Position numbers and translations under genes: made by a program | Assembly: GCA_947642445.1 (NCBI GenBank) | Contig: CANRSF010000013.1 | Span: 1 to 64,000, forward strand | Direction: 5' to 3' | DNA length: 64,000 nt | From: an uncultured Collinsella sp. | GTDB taxonomy: Bacteria > Actinomycetota > Coriobacteriia > Coriobacteriales > Coriobacteriaceae | The notes under the pieces: generated by a model | What the model was told of the DNA's origin: nothing | What the model saw: only the letters and a program-made list of their open reading frames with translations | Databases searched by the model: none | Shown here: positions 35,861 through 42,911 of the stretch, in pieces | Layout of the letters: each line of letters opens with the position of its first letter | How positions within the stretch are numbered: the first letter of the stretch is position 1

Positions 35861-35890
35861 GCAAGCCGGAGCAACAGGTCTCCGGCTTGC
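35861..35890 (-). terminator. Terminator after the PRC-barrel gene
   Basis: GCAAGCCGGAG and CTCCGGCTTGC form a perfect stem 22 bases after the PRC-barrel gene stop and 22 bases before the NodB-like start. Confidence 0.75.
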
Positions 35891-35911
35891 CTCCCATCAT
35901 TTGGTACGTCG

Positions 35912-36667
35912 CTATTTTGTAGCTTTTGACGAGCCTCCGCTCGCCTTTTGGTATTCGTCCTTAAAGGCCTTGAACATACCGCGCGTCTTGCCGAGCTGCT
36001 TGCCCAGTGCGCGGCTGCCCTTGTCCACGGCGACCGATCCCTTGTCATCGAGCACCTTGGCGCCCTTTTTGACCTTGTCGCCCACCACGACGCTGGCCTC
36101 GGCGGCCTTGGCAGCCGCACCGCCCGAATACCCGAGCGACTTGACCTCGTCCGAGACGACCATCGCGCCGTTCTCGTAGCCGCGCAGCATCGTCGGCGGC
36201 ACCTGCGTGTCACCAACCAAAACACTCGAAGCAGCGCCGGCGGTCACATAGAATGCCTGCACGATGCCCGAGCGCGGCTTGAACTCAACGTCCGAGCAAT
36301 AGCCCACGACGTCGCCCGATTCCGTGCGCACGTCCATACCGACCCAGATGATGCAATCGTCCAGGTTGATGTCGAGGCGCTTGGCGGCGGCGGCATCGTA
36401 CGTGTCCTTGACGTCATCGACCGCAATGGCGCCCTCGTAGACACCAATGGCGTCGAGCGCTACGAATCGATCGGGACGCTCGATCATGCCCGCGATATCG
36501 GACTGGCGGACCATAAAGCCGACCACGCGCGTACCGCCCGGGGTAAAGACCGGAAAGTGAATCTTTCCGAGCTTTTTAGGGCTGCGCGGCGTGCCGTCCT
36601 TTTTGGTGCGCTTGTCCTCGGTAGGCTTGCGATAGATCTTGGCGCCGACAAAATCCCCGGCGCGCAT
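35912..36667 (-). CDS. PRC-barrel domain protein
   Basis: A 251-residue cytoplasmic protein with two PRC-barrel-like beta modules: GDFVGAKIYRK...FMVRQSD near the start, and WVGMDVRTESGDVVGYCSDVEF at about 110-135. The C-terminal part is Ala/Lys/Gly-rich (about 195-251) and may be disordered. PRC barrels act in RNA-processing and photosynthetic-complex proteins and as small adaptor domains; the role here is unknown. Its ATG overlaps the stop of the YtxH gene (TAATG), so the two form one unit. Confidence 0.7.
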   Translation of the reverse strand: MRAGDFVGAKIYRKPTEDKRTKKDGTPRSPKKLGKIHFPVFTPGGTRVVGFMVRQSDIAGMIERPDRFVALDAIGVYEGAIAVDDVKDTYDAAAAKRLDINLDDCIIWVGMDVRTESGDVVGYCSDVEFKPRSGIVQAFYVTAGAASSVLVGDTQVPPTMLRGYENGAMVVSDEVKSLGYSGGAAAKAAEASVVVGDKVKKGAKVLDDKGSVAVDKGSRALGKQLGKTRGMFKAFKDEYQKASGGSSKATK

Positions 36668-37056
36668 TATGCCTCGGTCGAGGGCTCCGCAGCCTCGGTA
36701 TCAGCCTCGACGGCGTTCTCGACCACGACGTCGGCGGCAGGCGTCACGTTGCCGCCCGAAATGGCGTCGTTGAGCTGCTCGCGCAGCTGGTCCATGCGCT
36801 CGCGGGCCAGGTCGACCTTGGCGCGCAGGTCGTCGGTCTTGGCGTCGACCATCGGGCCAAAGTCATTCACCGCAGCACGGGCCTCCTCGGCGCTGTGCTC
36901 GTAGGTGTCGCGCATATTGTCCCAGGCGTCGTTGGCGATATCGGCAGCCATGGCGCGGGTCTCGGCGCCCGAGCGCGGGGCCAGAGCAACACCGATAATA
37001 GCGCCGGCAGCGGCACCAAAAAGTGCGCCGGAGACAAAGCTGAAAGTCTTACCCAT
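36667..37056 (-). CDS. YtxH-domain protein
   Basis: A 129-residue protein. The N-terminal FSFVSGALFGAAAGAIIGVALAP is a glycine-rich membrane helix followed by RSGAETR, the typical YtxH signature, and then a charged coiled coil (DDLRAKVDLARERMDQLREQL) and an acidic tail. YtxH proteins are small membrane-linked general-stress proteins without a known activity. The ATG at 37056 is six bases after GAGAGGA; a start six bases upstream overlaps that site. Operon partner of the PRC-barrel gene. Confidence 0.8.
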   Translation of the reverse strand: MGKTFSFVSGALFGAAAGAIIGVALAPRSGAETRAMAADIANDAWDNMRDTYEHSAEEARAAVNDFGPMVDAKTDDLRAKVDLARERMDQLREQLNDAISGGNVTPAADVVVENAVEADTEAAEPSTEA

Positions 37057-37192
37057 GATCATTCCTCTCCTGCGGGCACGTCGGTGCCCACCGTTTGAAT
37101 GCTGTCCATTATACCCGCAGCGCATCACTTGCCGCTCCGCTCATCTGCGTACGGCAAAGGCGCAGGTACGTGATGGTGATAAACGCGTAGGC

Positions 37193-38026
37193 CTACTCCT
37201 GAGGCATAGCCGGCATGGCCACCGTGGCACCCGGGTCCTCGCCGGCGCCGTCCACGAGTGGCAGGCCGCCCTCATGCGCAGGTCCCGCCGGAACCGTCGC
37301 CGCACCGCCAAAGACGGCAGCGGAGGCCTCGTGGTTCTCGGCAACCGCGCCCTCGGTATCAATCGCCACCTGGGGCTCGTCGTCAAAGTTGGGGACGCCC
37401 TGGGGCTCGGTGGGAACGGGCTCGGCGGTCGCATCGGCAACGGGCTCGGCGTCGACCGGCACATCGCCCTCGTCAGCGCCCTCGTCCTCGGCAGCATCTT
37501 CGCCGTTCGCAGCAGCGACGGCCTCGTGAGGATCCTTGCCCTCGGCCTCGGCGCGCATGCCCAGCACCAGGTTGCGCAGGCCCGCGACCGTGCCTTCCAC
37601 GTCGGGGGCAGGCTGGTCGGCGTGCAGGTACGCCCAGTCCATCATAAAGGTGGCCGACGACAGCGCACCGATGGCCAGTGCGTCGTCGGGACACGAAAGC
37701 TCGACCTCAAAGACACGCTCGTCATGCTCGCTTACGCGCGTGCGGCCGCACGAGATGCTACCGGCAAGACCGGTCTCGTTCATGAGCTCGACCGTCACGT
37801 GCTCCAGCAGGTGGCAGAGCTCGGTCTGACCCATGCAGTCCTGGAACTCGCGGCCGGAATCGCCCAGGCACAGGTGCTTGGCAATCGCCGGTACCAGGTA
37901 GTACACGCGCGCCGTGGCCTCGATGTCCTCCGAGGTCATGAGCGGCATGCCGGGGTTCACCAGCACATGCGCACAGATCTTGTCCTCGCTGACGGTGACC
38001 TTAAGGATGTTGAACAGGCCTGCCAT
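37193..38026 (-). CDS. Stand-alone cyanophycin-synthetase N-domain-like protein
   Basis: A 277-residue protein. Residues 1-140 resemble the N-terminal domain of cyanophycin synthetase: an LPG-like helical part, then ELCHLLEHVTVELMNETGLAG and ISCGRTR...VFEVELSCPDD. These correspond to the CphA GHVVEHVALELQ and GFGRTR...VVFEYED stretches. The ATP-grasp and Mur-ligase domains of CphA are absent. The C-terminal half (about 160-277) is a long Glu/Ala/Pro-rich, probably disordered tail. The CphA N-domain holds the growing polymer, so this protein may bind an acidic or branched peptide, but that is only inference. It lies 24 bases downstream of the CorC-like gene. Confidence 0.65.
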   Translation of the reverse strand: MAGLFNILKVTVSEDKICAHVLVNPGMPLMTSEDIEATARVYYLVPAIAKHLCLGDSGREFQDCMGQTELCHLLEHVTVELMNETGLAGSISCGRTRVSEHDERVFEVELSCPDDALAIGALSSATFMMDWAYLHADQPAPDVEGTVAGLRNLVLGMRAEAEGKDPHEAVAAANGEDAAEDEGADEGDVPVDAEPVADATAEPVPTEPQGVPNFDDEPQVAIDTEGAVAENHEASAAVFGGAATVPAGPAHEGGLPLVDGAGEDPGATVAMPAMPQE

Positions 38027-38050
38027 AACTCTCCCCTACTCTTCCTTGTC

Positions 38051-39424
38051 CTACTCGTCGCCATCGTGCGGATCCACAGAGCCCGCACCCGACGCCGCCG
38101 GCTTCTCTGCCGAAGACTCGGAATCCTTCTTATCGGTTTCGGCCGGAGCGATCACGCGAATGAGCGAGATGCGCTGGCCACGCATCGACTGCACTTTAAA
38201 CTTGTACCCCGCGACCTCAAACACCTCTCCGATGTCGGGCACCGAGTCGCAAAGCTCCAAAATCCAGCCGGCGATGGTCTCATAATCATCGCTTTCCTCG
38301 AGCGGCCAACCAAGCTCAATCGCGTCATCGCACGAAAAACGCCCATCGACGAGCCACTCGCGGCGCGAAAGGCGCGTGAGGTACTTGTTGTCGGGGTCGA
38401 ACTCGTCCTCGATCTCGCCCACGATCTCCTCGACGATGTCCTCGATGGTGATGATGCCGGCCGTGCCGCCGTACTCGTCCACGACCACCACGATCTGGTC
38501 GTGCGAGGTCTGCATCTCGGACAGCAGCGGCAGGATGTCCTTGGTGTCGGGCACAAAGGTGGCGTCGCGCAAAAAACCGGCGATGGGCTGGTCGCCCTTG
38601 CCGTCAAGCGCAGGCTGAATCAGGTCCTTGATGTGCGCAATGCCGGCGACGTTGTCGGGATCCTCGTGATAGACGGGGATGCGGCTAAAGCCGGTCTGGC
38701 GCATGGTGGACAGCACGTCGGCGACCGTCTCATCGTCCTCGCACATGGTGGTGTCCACGCGCGGCACCATGACCTCGCGGGCAACGGTGTCGCCCAGGTC
38801 AAAGATCTCGTGGATCATGCGCTTTTCCTCGTCGAGCAGGTCGTCCTGCTCCGAGACCATGTACTTGATCTCTTCCTCCGAGACGTTTTGGCGGTCGTCG
38901 GCGCTCTTGATGCGCAGGATGCGGGCCAGGCCATCGGAGCAAGCGCCGGTCAACCACACGAGCGGACGGGCAATCTTTTGGAAAAACGACAACGGTCCCA
39001 CGACCTGCTTGGACACGCCCTCGGCGTTGGCCAGGCCGATGCGCTTGGGGACGAGCTCGCCGATCACGATGGACACGAAGGCGACCGCGACGGTGATGAT
39101 GACCGGCGCCAGGCCACGCGCGATGGCGGAGAGCGGCGCGATGCCAAAGCTCATGAGCCACGTGGCAAGCGGGTCGGACAGGCTCGTCGAGGCGACGGCG
39201 GACGAGGCGAAGCCCACGAGCGTGATGGCGACCTGGATGGTGGCGAGCAGCTGGTCGGAGTCGGCAGCCAGCTTAATGGCACGCTCGGCGCGCTTGTCGC
39301 CTTCCTCGGCCTCATGCTCCAGCACGGCGCGCTTGGCCGTGGTGAGCGCCATCTCGGACATAGAGAAGTAGCCGTTGATGAGGGTCAAAACGAGGGTAGT
39401 GATAAGGGAGATGGTTATGTCCAT
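38051..39424 (-). CDS. CorC/HlyC family CNNM-type membrane protein
   Basis: A 457-residue protein with the three-part CorC layout. The DUF21/CNNM transmembrane domain covers about 1-190 (NGYFSMSEMALTTAKRAVLE marks its first cytoplasmic loop). A CBS pair lies at about 205-330 (VMVPRVDTTMCEDDETVADV and the VDEYGGTAGIITIEDIVEEI end), and the CorC_HlyC transporter-associated domain at about 350-430. Family members export magnesium or other divalent ions. No good ribosome site is seen before the ATG. It may cooperate with the magnesium genes at 31-34 kb, but is not in the same operon. Confidence 0.85.
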   Translation of the reverse strand: MDITISLITTLVLTLINGYFSMSEMALTTAKRAVLEHEAEEGDKRAERAIKLAADSDQLLATIQVAITLVGFASSAVASTSLSDPLATWLMSFGIAPLSAIARGLAPVIITVAVAFVSIVIGELVPKRIGLANAEGVSKQVVGPLSFFQKIARPLVWLTGACSDGLARILRIKSADDRQNVSEEEIKYMVSEQDDLLDEEKRMIHEIFDLGDTVAREVMVPRVDTTMCEDDETVADVLSTMRQTGFSRIPVYHEDPDNVAGIAHIKDLIQPALDGKGDQPIAGFLRDATFVPDTKDILPLLSEMQTSHDQIVVVVDEYGGTAGIITIEDIVEEIVGEIEDEFDPDNKYLTRLSRREWLVDGRFSCDDAIELGWPLEESDDYETIAGWILELCDSVPDIGEVFEVAGYKFKVQSMRGQRISLIRVIAPAETDKKDSESSAEKPAASGAGSVDPHDGDE

Positions 39425-39534
39425 CGGGAGTTTCTCGAACCTCCAAGATTCGGGACGTCAGGTCAAAACGTTGATGACGGATACGGCAATTGCACCGGCG
39501 CCCAAACGAGGACGCGGGCGCGCAGGCGTGGTCG

Positions 39535-40218
39535 CTAAATTACGAAGAGAATCACCGCCATGAACTGGAAGATGCTGCCGGCGAGCACCCACAGGTGAAA
39601 CACACTATGCAGATAGCGCACGTTTTTGGCGATGTAGAACGGCACGCCCACGGTATAGCACACGCCGCCGACAGCGAGCAGGGCAAGTGCCACGGGGTTG
39701 AGCAGCGACACGAGCTCGGGCAGTTTAAAGACAACGAGCCAGCCCATCAGCAGGTAGACCAGGCCGCTTACCCAGTGCGGCTGGCGCTCGCGCATAAAGC
39801 ACTCGAGGGCGATGCCGATAATGGCGATGGCCCATACGGCGAAGAACAGCGCAGCGCCGCCGTCGTTTGCGAGCGTGATGAGGCAAAACGGCGTATAGCT
39901 GCCGGCTATGAGCAGGTAGATGCAGCTGTGGTCGATGATGCGAAACACGCGCTTGGCGCGCGCGGGTTGAATCGCATGGTAGAGCGTGGAGGCTAGGTAT
40001 TCGAGGATGATGCTGACGCCATAGACAATTGCCGCGGCCATGTGGGCCGGGCCACCGCCGCGCAGTGCAGCGAATACGATCAGGAGCACCAGACCCGCAA
40101 TACCCAGCAAGCAGCCGACACCATGGGTGACGGAGTTCATAATCTCCTCGCCCACCGTGTAGTGCGGAACGGCCGCGGCCTTGGGTCGCGGCTTGGAACT
40201 GTCGCTCGAATCGGACAT
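39535..40218 (-). CDS. Hemolysin III family (PAQR-like) membrane protein
   Basis: A 227-residue, seven-helix membrane protein. It contains EEIMNSVTHGVGCLLGIAG with the first conserved Glu and His, STLYHAIQPARAKRVFRIIDHSCIYLLIAGSYTPF with the SxxxH and D-H ligands, and a final LHSVFHLWVLAG with two His. These residues make the zinc site of the HlyIII/PAQR/CREST superfamily, possibly a ceramidase-like lipid hydrolase. The ATG at 40218 is used with GGAGG about ten bases upstream; the longer frame would start with TTG overlapping it. Function in bacteria is poorly known. Confidence 0.85.
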   Translation of the reverse strand: MSDSSDSSKPRPKAAAVPHYTVGEEIMNSVTHGVGCLLGIAGLVLLIVFAALRGGGPAHMAAAIVYGVSIILEYLASTLYHAIQPARAKRVFRIIDHSCIYLLIAGSYTPFCLITLANDGGAALFFAVWAIAIIGIALECFMRERQPHWVSGLVYLLMGWLVVFKLPELVSLLNPVALALLAVGGVCYTVGVPFYIAKNVRYLHSVFHLWVLAGSIFQFMAVILFVI

Positions 40219-40326
40219 GCCGGTTACATCCTCCAACGTAAAGAGTTCTCAACACTATATCAAAGCGTCTGGGTGCGTGCGAAATTTGCACCATACGTGA
40301 CCCTTTGTTTACCCATTCTTTGCCTG

Positions 40327-40386
40327 TTGACGCATCAACGGTGAACGTCCATAATGCGCTTGCATTAAATGTTGATGTATTAACAT
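40327..40386 (+). promoter_or_regulatory. Promoter and operator of the alpha/beta-hydrolase gene
   Basis: TTGACG (40327-40332), 17 bases, CATAAT (40350-40355) is a good sigma-70-type promoter. TTGACGCATCAA over the minus-35 and ATGTTGATGTATTAACAT (40369-40386) are imperfect palindromes that could bind a TetR- or MarR-like repressor. Confidence 0.55.
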
Positions 40387-40404
40387 CTTATAGGAAAGCT
40401 TCTT

Positions 40405-41370
40405 ATGTCTCAAAACGCACGTTCCCATCGAAAGCTCAAGATAGCCGGCGTCGTTGCGCTGGTGGTTGTCATTGCGCTGCTCGGATTTGCCGGCAACTTT
40501 CTGTTTGACTTCGCGCTGAATCCCCGCGCGCCATACACCATGAAGATGATGCAGGACGGCAAGGACGGCAAAGAAAGTGAGCAGCCGGATGCCGAGGGAA
40601 CCGAGGCGCGGGCGTGGTTTAAAGAGAATCGCGAGAGCAGCAGCCTCACCGCAGATGACGGGACCGAGCTTGCCGCCTGGTATTTTGCTGCGTCGGAGAG
40701 CACGCACGACTACGCCGTCTGCCTGCATGGATATACCAACGAGCCCATCGGTATGGCCCGATACGTCAAGCGATTCCACGACCGCGGCATGAACGTACTC
40801 GCACCCGCCGCCCGCGCCCACGAGCGTTCCGGCGGTGACTACATCGGCATGGGCTGGCCCGAGCGACTCGATGTCGTCGCGTGGATCGGGCGGATTGTTG
40901 CGGCCGATCCCAAGGCGCGCATCCTGGTCTTTGGCGAGTCGATGGGCGCGGCGACTGCCATGAACGTAGCGGGGGAATCTCTGCCCGCAAATGTGAAATG
41001 CATTATCGAGGACTGCGGCTATACAAGCGTTTGGGACGAGTTTTCCCTGCAGCTCAAGGATGTATTTGGCCTGCCCAGTTTTCCCTTGCTCGATGTAGCA
41101 AACTTGGTGTGCAACGTGCGCGCGGGCTACGACTTTCATAAGGCGAGCAGTGTGGAGCAACTCAAACACGCGACGGTTCCCATGTTGTTCATCCACGGCG
41201 ACCAGGACACCTTTGTGCCGTACGACATGCTCGACCAAAACTACGACGTGTGCGCCAGCAAGGTCAAGCAAAAGCTCACCATCCATGGCGCCACCCACGC
41301 CAAGAGCGCGCAAGTTGACCCCGAGCTCTACTGGAATACGGTCGACGAGTTCCTCGACAAGAATTTTTAA
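40405..41370 (+). CDS. Membrane-anchored alpha/beta hydrolase
   Basis: A 321-residue protein. A single N-terminal membrane helix (about 12-35, IAGVVALVVVIALLGFAGNF) anchors it with the catalytic domain outside. The hydrolase has AVCLHGYTNEP, the nucleophile motif FGESMGAAT (Ser about residue 178), the acid in HGDQDTFVPYD and the histidine in HGATHAKS. The order matches the YqkD/BEM46 esterase group. GAAAGC precedes the ATG weakly. Single gene with its own promoter and terminator. Substrate unknown, probably a lipid or acyl ester. Confidence 0.82.
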   Translation: MSQNARSHRKLKIAGVVALVVVIALLGFAGNFLFDFALNPRAPYTMKMMQDGKDGKESEQPDAEGTEARAWFKENRESSSLTADDGTELAAWYFAASESTHDYAVCLHGYTNEPIGMARYVKRFHDRGMNVLAPAARAHERSGGDYIGMGWPERLDVVAWIGRIVAADPKARILVFGESMGAATAMNVAGESLPANVKCIIEDCGYTSVWDEFSLQLKDVFGLPSFPLLDVANLVCNVRAGYDFHKASSVEQLKHATVPMLFIHGDQDTFVPYDMLDQNYDVCASKVKQKLTIHGATHAKSAQVDPELYWNTVDEFLDKNF

Positions 41371-41415
41371 GCAAATAGTACGGTTTACTGGTCTATCTGG
41401 CCCCTAGCACTTCCA

Positions 41416-41455
41416 AAAAGCCGCCCGTGGGCGCTGTGCTCACGGGCGGTTTTTA
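41416..41455 (+). terminator. Rho-independent terminator
   Basis: CCGCCCGTG and CACGGGCGG with AAAAAG before and TTTTTA after, 45 bases after the hydrolase stop. Also usable on the other strand. Confidence 0.9.
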
Positions 41456-41501
41456 CTAACGTTGCGCTACAAAAGCGCTTGATATGTCCAATAGCTAGGC
41501 G

Positions 41502-42707
41502 CTATTTGACCTCGATGAGCTCGTACTCGCTCGTGCCCAGGCCGATCTTCTCGGCATGCGCGATGCACGCGCGCCAGTCGGTGTCGGGATGCGTGATGCA
41601 GAAGGGATCCTTGGCCTGCTCGCCCTCCAGATGCTCGTGATTATGCTCCATCTTGGCCGCGCTGTCGGTAAGCTCGGTGTTAGGCAGCGGCTCGGACGCC
41701 AGGACGGCGTCGGCGCAGGCCTGGTCGATGGCGACCGGGTCGAAGCTCGCGAACATGCCGATGTCGTTGACGATGGGCGTGTCATTCTCGGGATGGCAGT
41801 CGCAGTTGGGGCTGATGTCCATGGCGAGCGAGATGTGGAAGCTCGGGCGGCCGTCGACGATGGCCTTGGTGTACTCAGCGATCTTGTAGTTGAGTACGTC
41901 GGCCGCGGCATCATAGTCGGGCTTGATGCAGTCCTGGTTGCACGCCGCAATGCAGCGTCCGCAGCCCACGCAGCGATCGTGGTCGATGGCAGCCACATGA
42001 ACCGTGCGAGTGCTGCCGTTGGCAAGCTCGCGCTCACGCGTACCGTCAAACGTGATGGCGCTGTGCGCGCATATCTTCTCGCAGGCACGGCAGCCAACGC
42101 AGTTGGTGGTATCGACGCTCGGCTTACCAGCGGCGTGCTGCTCCATCTTGCCGGCACGGCTACCGCCGCCCATACCCAGGTTCTTCATGGCGCCGCCAAA
42201 GCCGGCCTGCTCATGGCCCTTAAAGTGGGTGAGGCTAATCACGATGTCGGCGTCCATGAGTGCCTGGCCGATCTTTGCCTCGCGCACGTACTCGCCGCCC
42301 TCGACCGGAACGAGCGCCTCGTCGGTGCCCTTGAGGCCGTCGGCGATGATGATCTGGCAACCCGTGGCATACGGGGTAAAGCCGTTCTGGTAGGCGGTGT
42401 CGATGTGCTCGAGCGCGTTTTTGCGGCTGCCCACATAGAGCGTGTTGCAGTCGGTGAGGAAGGGTTTGCCGCCCAGCTCCTTCACGACGTCTGCGACGGC
42501 GCGGGCGTAGTTTGGGCGCAGAAAGCTCAGGTTACCCAGCTCGCCAAAGTGAATCTTGATAGCGACGAACTTGTTCTCGAAGTCGATCTGCTCAATGCCG
42601 GCGCGGCGAATGAGGCGTTTGAGTTTGTCGAGCTGGCTCTCGCGAGCATGCGTGCGCAGGTTGGTGAAGTACACCTTTGCCGGTGCTGCGGGTGCGGTTG
42701 CGGTCAT
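41502..42707 (-). CDS. DUF362 protein with two 4Fe-4S clusters
   Basis: A 401-residue cytoplasmic iron-sulfur protein. The N-terminal DUF362 domain spans about 10-185 (VAIKIHFGELGNLSFLRPNY, then VISLTHFKGHEQAGFGGAMKN). Two ferredoxin-type motifs follow, CVGCRACEKICAHSAI (about 203-218) and CVGCGRCIAACNQDCIKP (about 243-260), and the DUF362 fold resumes with NDIGMFASFDPVAIDQACAD. The protein ends in a His-containing tail. Such proteins are common in anaerobes and presumably transfer electrons, but no reaction is known. Monocistronic. Confidence 0.85.
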   Translation of the reverse strand: MTATAPAAPAKVYFTNLRTHARESQLDKLKRLIRRAGIEQIDFENKFVAIKIHFGELGNLSFLRPNYARAVADVVKELGGKPFLTDCNTLYVGSRKNALEHIDTAYQNGFTPYATGCQIIIADGLKGTDEALVPVEGGEYVREAKIGQALMDADIVISLTHFKGHEQAGFGGAMKNLGMGGGSRAGKMEQHAAGKPSVDTTNCVGCRACEKICAHSAITFDGTRERELANGSTRTVHVAAIDHDRCVGCGRCIAACNQDCIKPDYDAAADVLNYKIAEYTKAIVDGRPSFHISLAMDISPNCDCHPENDTPIVNDIGMFASFDPVAIDQACADAVLASEPLPNTELTDSAAKMEHNHEHLEGEQAKDPFCITHPDTDWRACIAHAEKIGLGTSEYELIEVK

Positions 42708-42802
42708 AGATCTATCCCCTCGGTCTATATGGCGTTACAGACATAGAGGATGGTACCCGTTGAAGTGGGGTTGAAGTCAAGCGCAACGCCGAGTCGCTAG
42801 GC

Positions 42803-42829
42803 ACTCATTGGGGACAGACTTAAATGAGT
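42803..42829. repeat. 27-bp palindromic repeat, family A variant
   Basis: ACTCATT...AATGAGT arms, minus-strand orientation relative to 1282, with CTGTCCCC instead of ACGTCCCC in the centre. Followed by a palindromic GCCGGCGATCCGGC region. Confidence 0.85.
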
Positions 42830-42860
42830 GCTTGCCGCCCGGCCAGCGAGCCGGCGATCC

Positions 42861-42911
42861 GGCAAAGACTGTCCCCAACGACTAGTCGTTTAAGAACGTC
42901 CCCAATGACTA
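42861..42911. repeat. Family C plus family B repeats supplying a stop codon
   Basis: GGCAAAGACTGTCCCCAACG is joined to GACTAGTCGTTTAAGAACG and GTCCCCAATGACTA. The last CTA is the reverse complement of the TAG stop of the FtsX-like permease gene. Confidence 0.85.
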
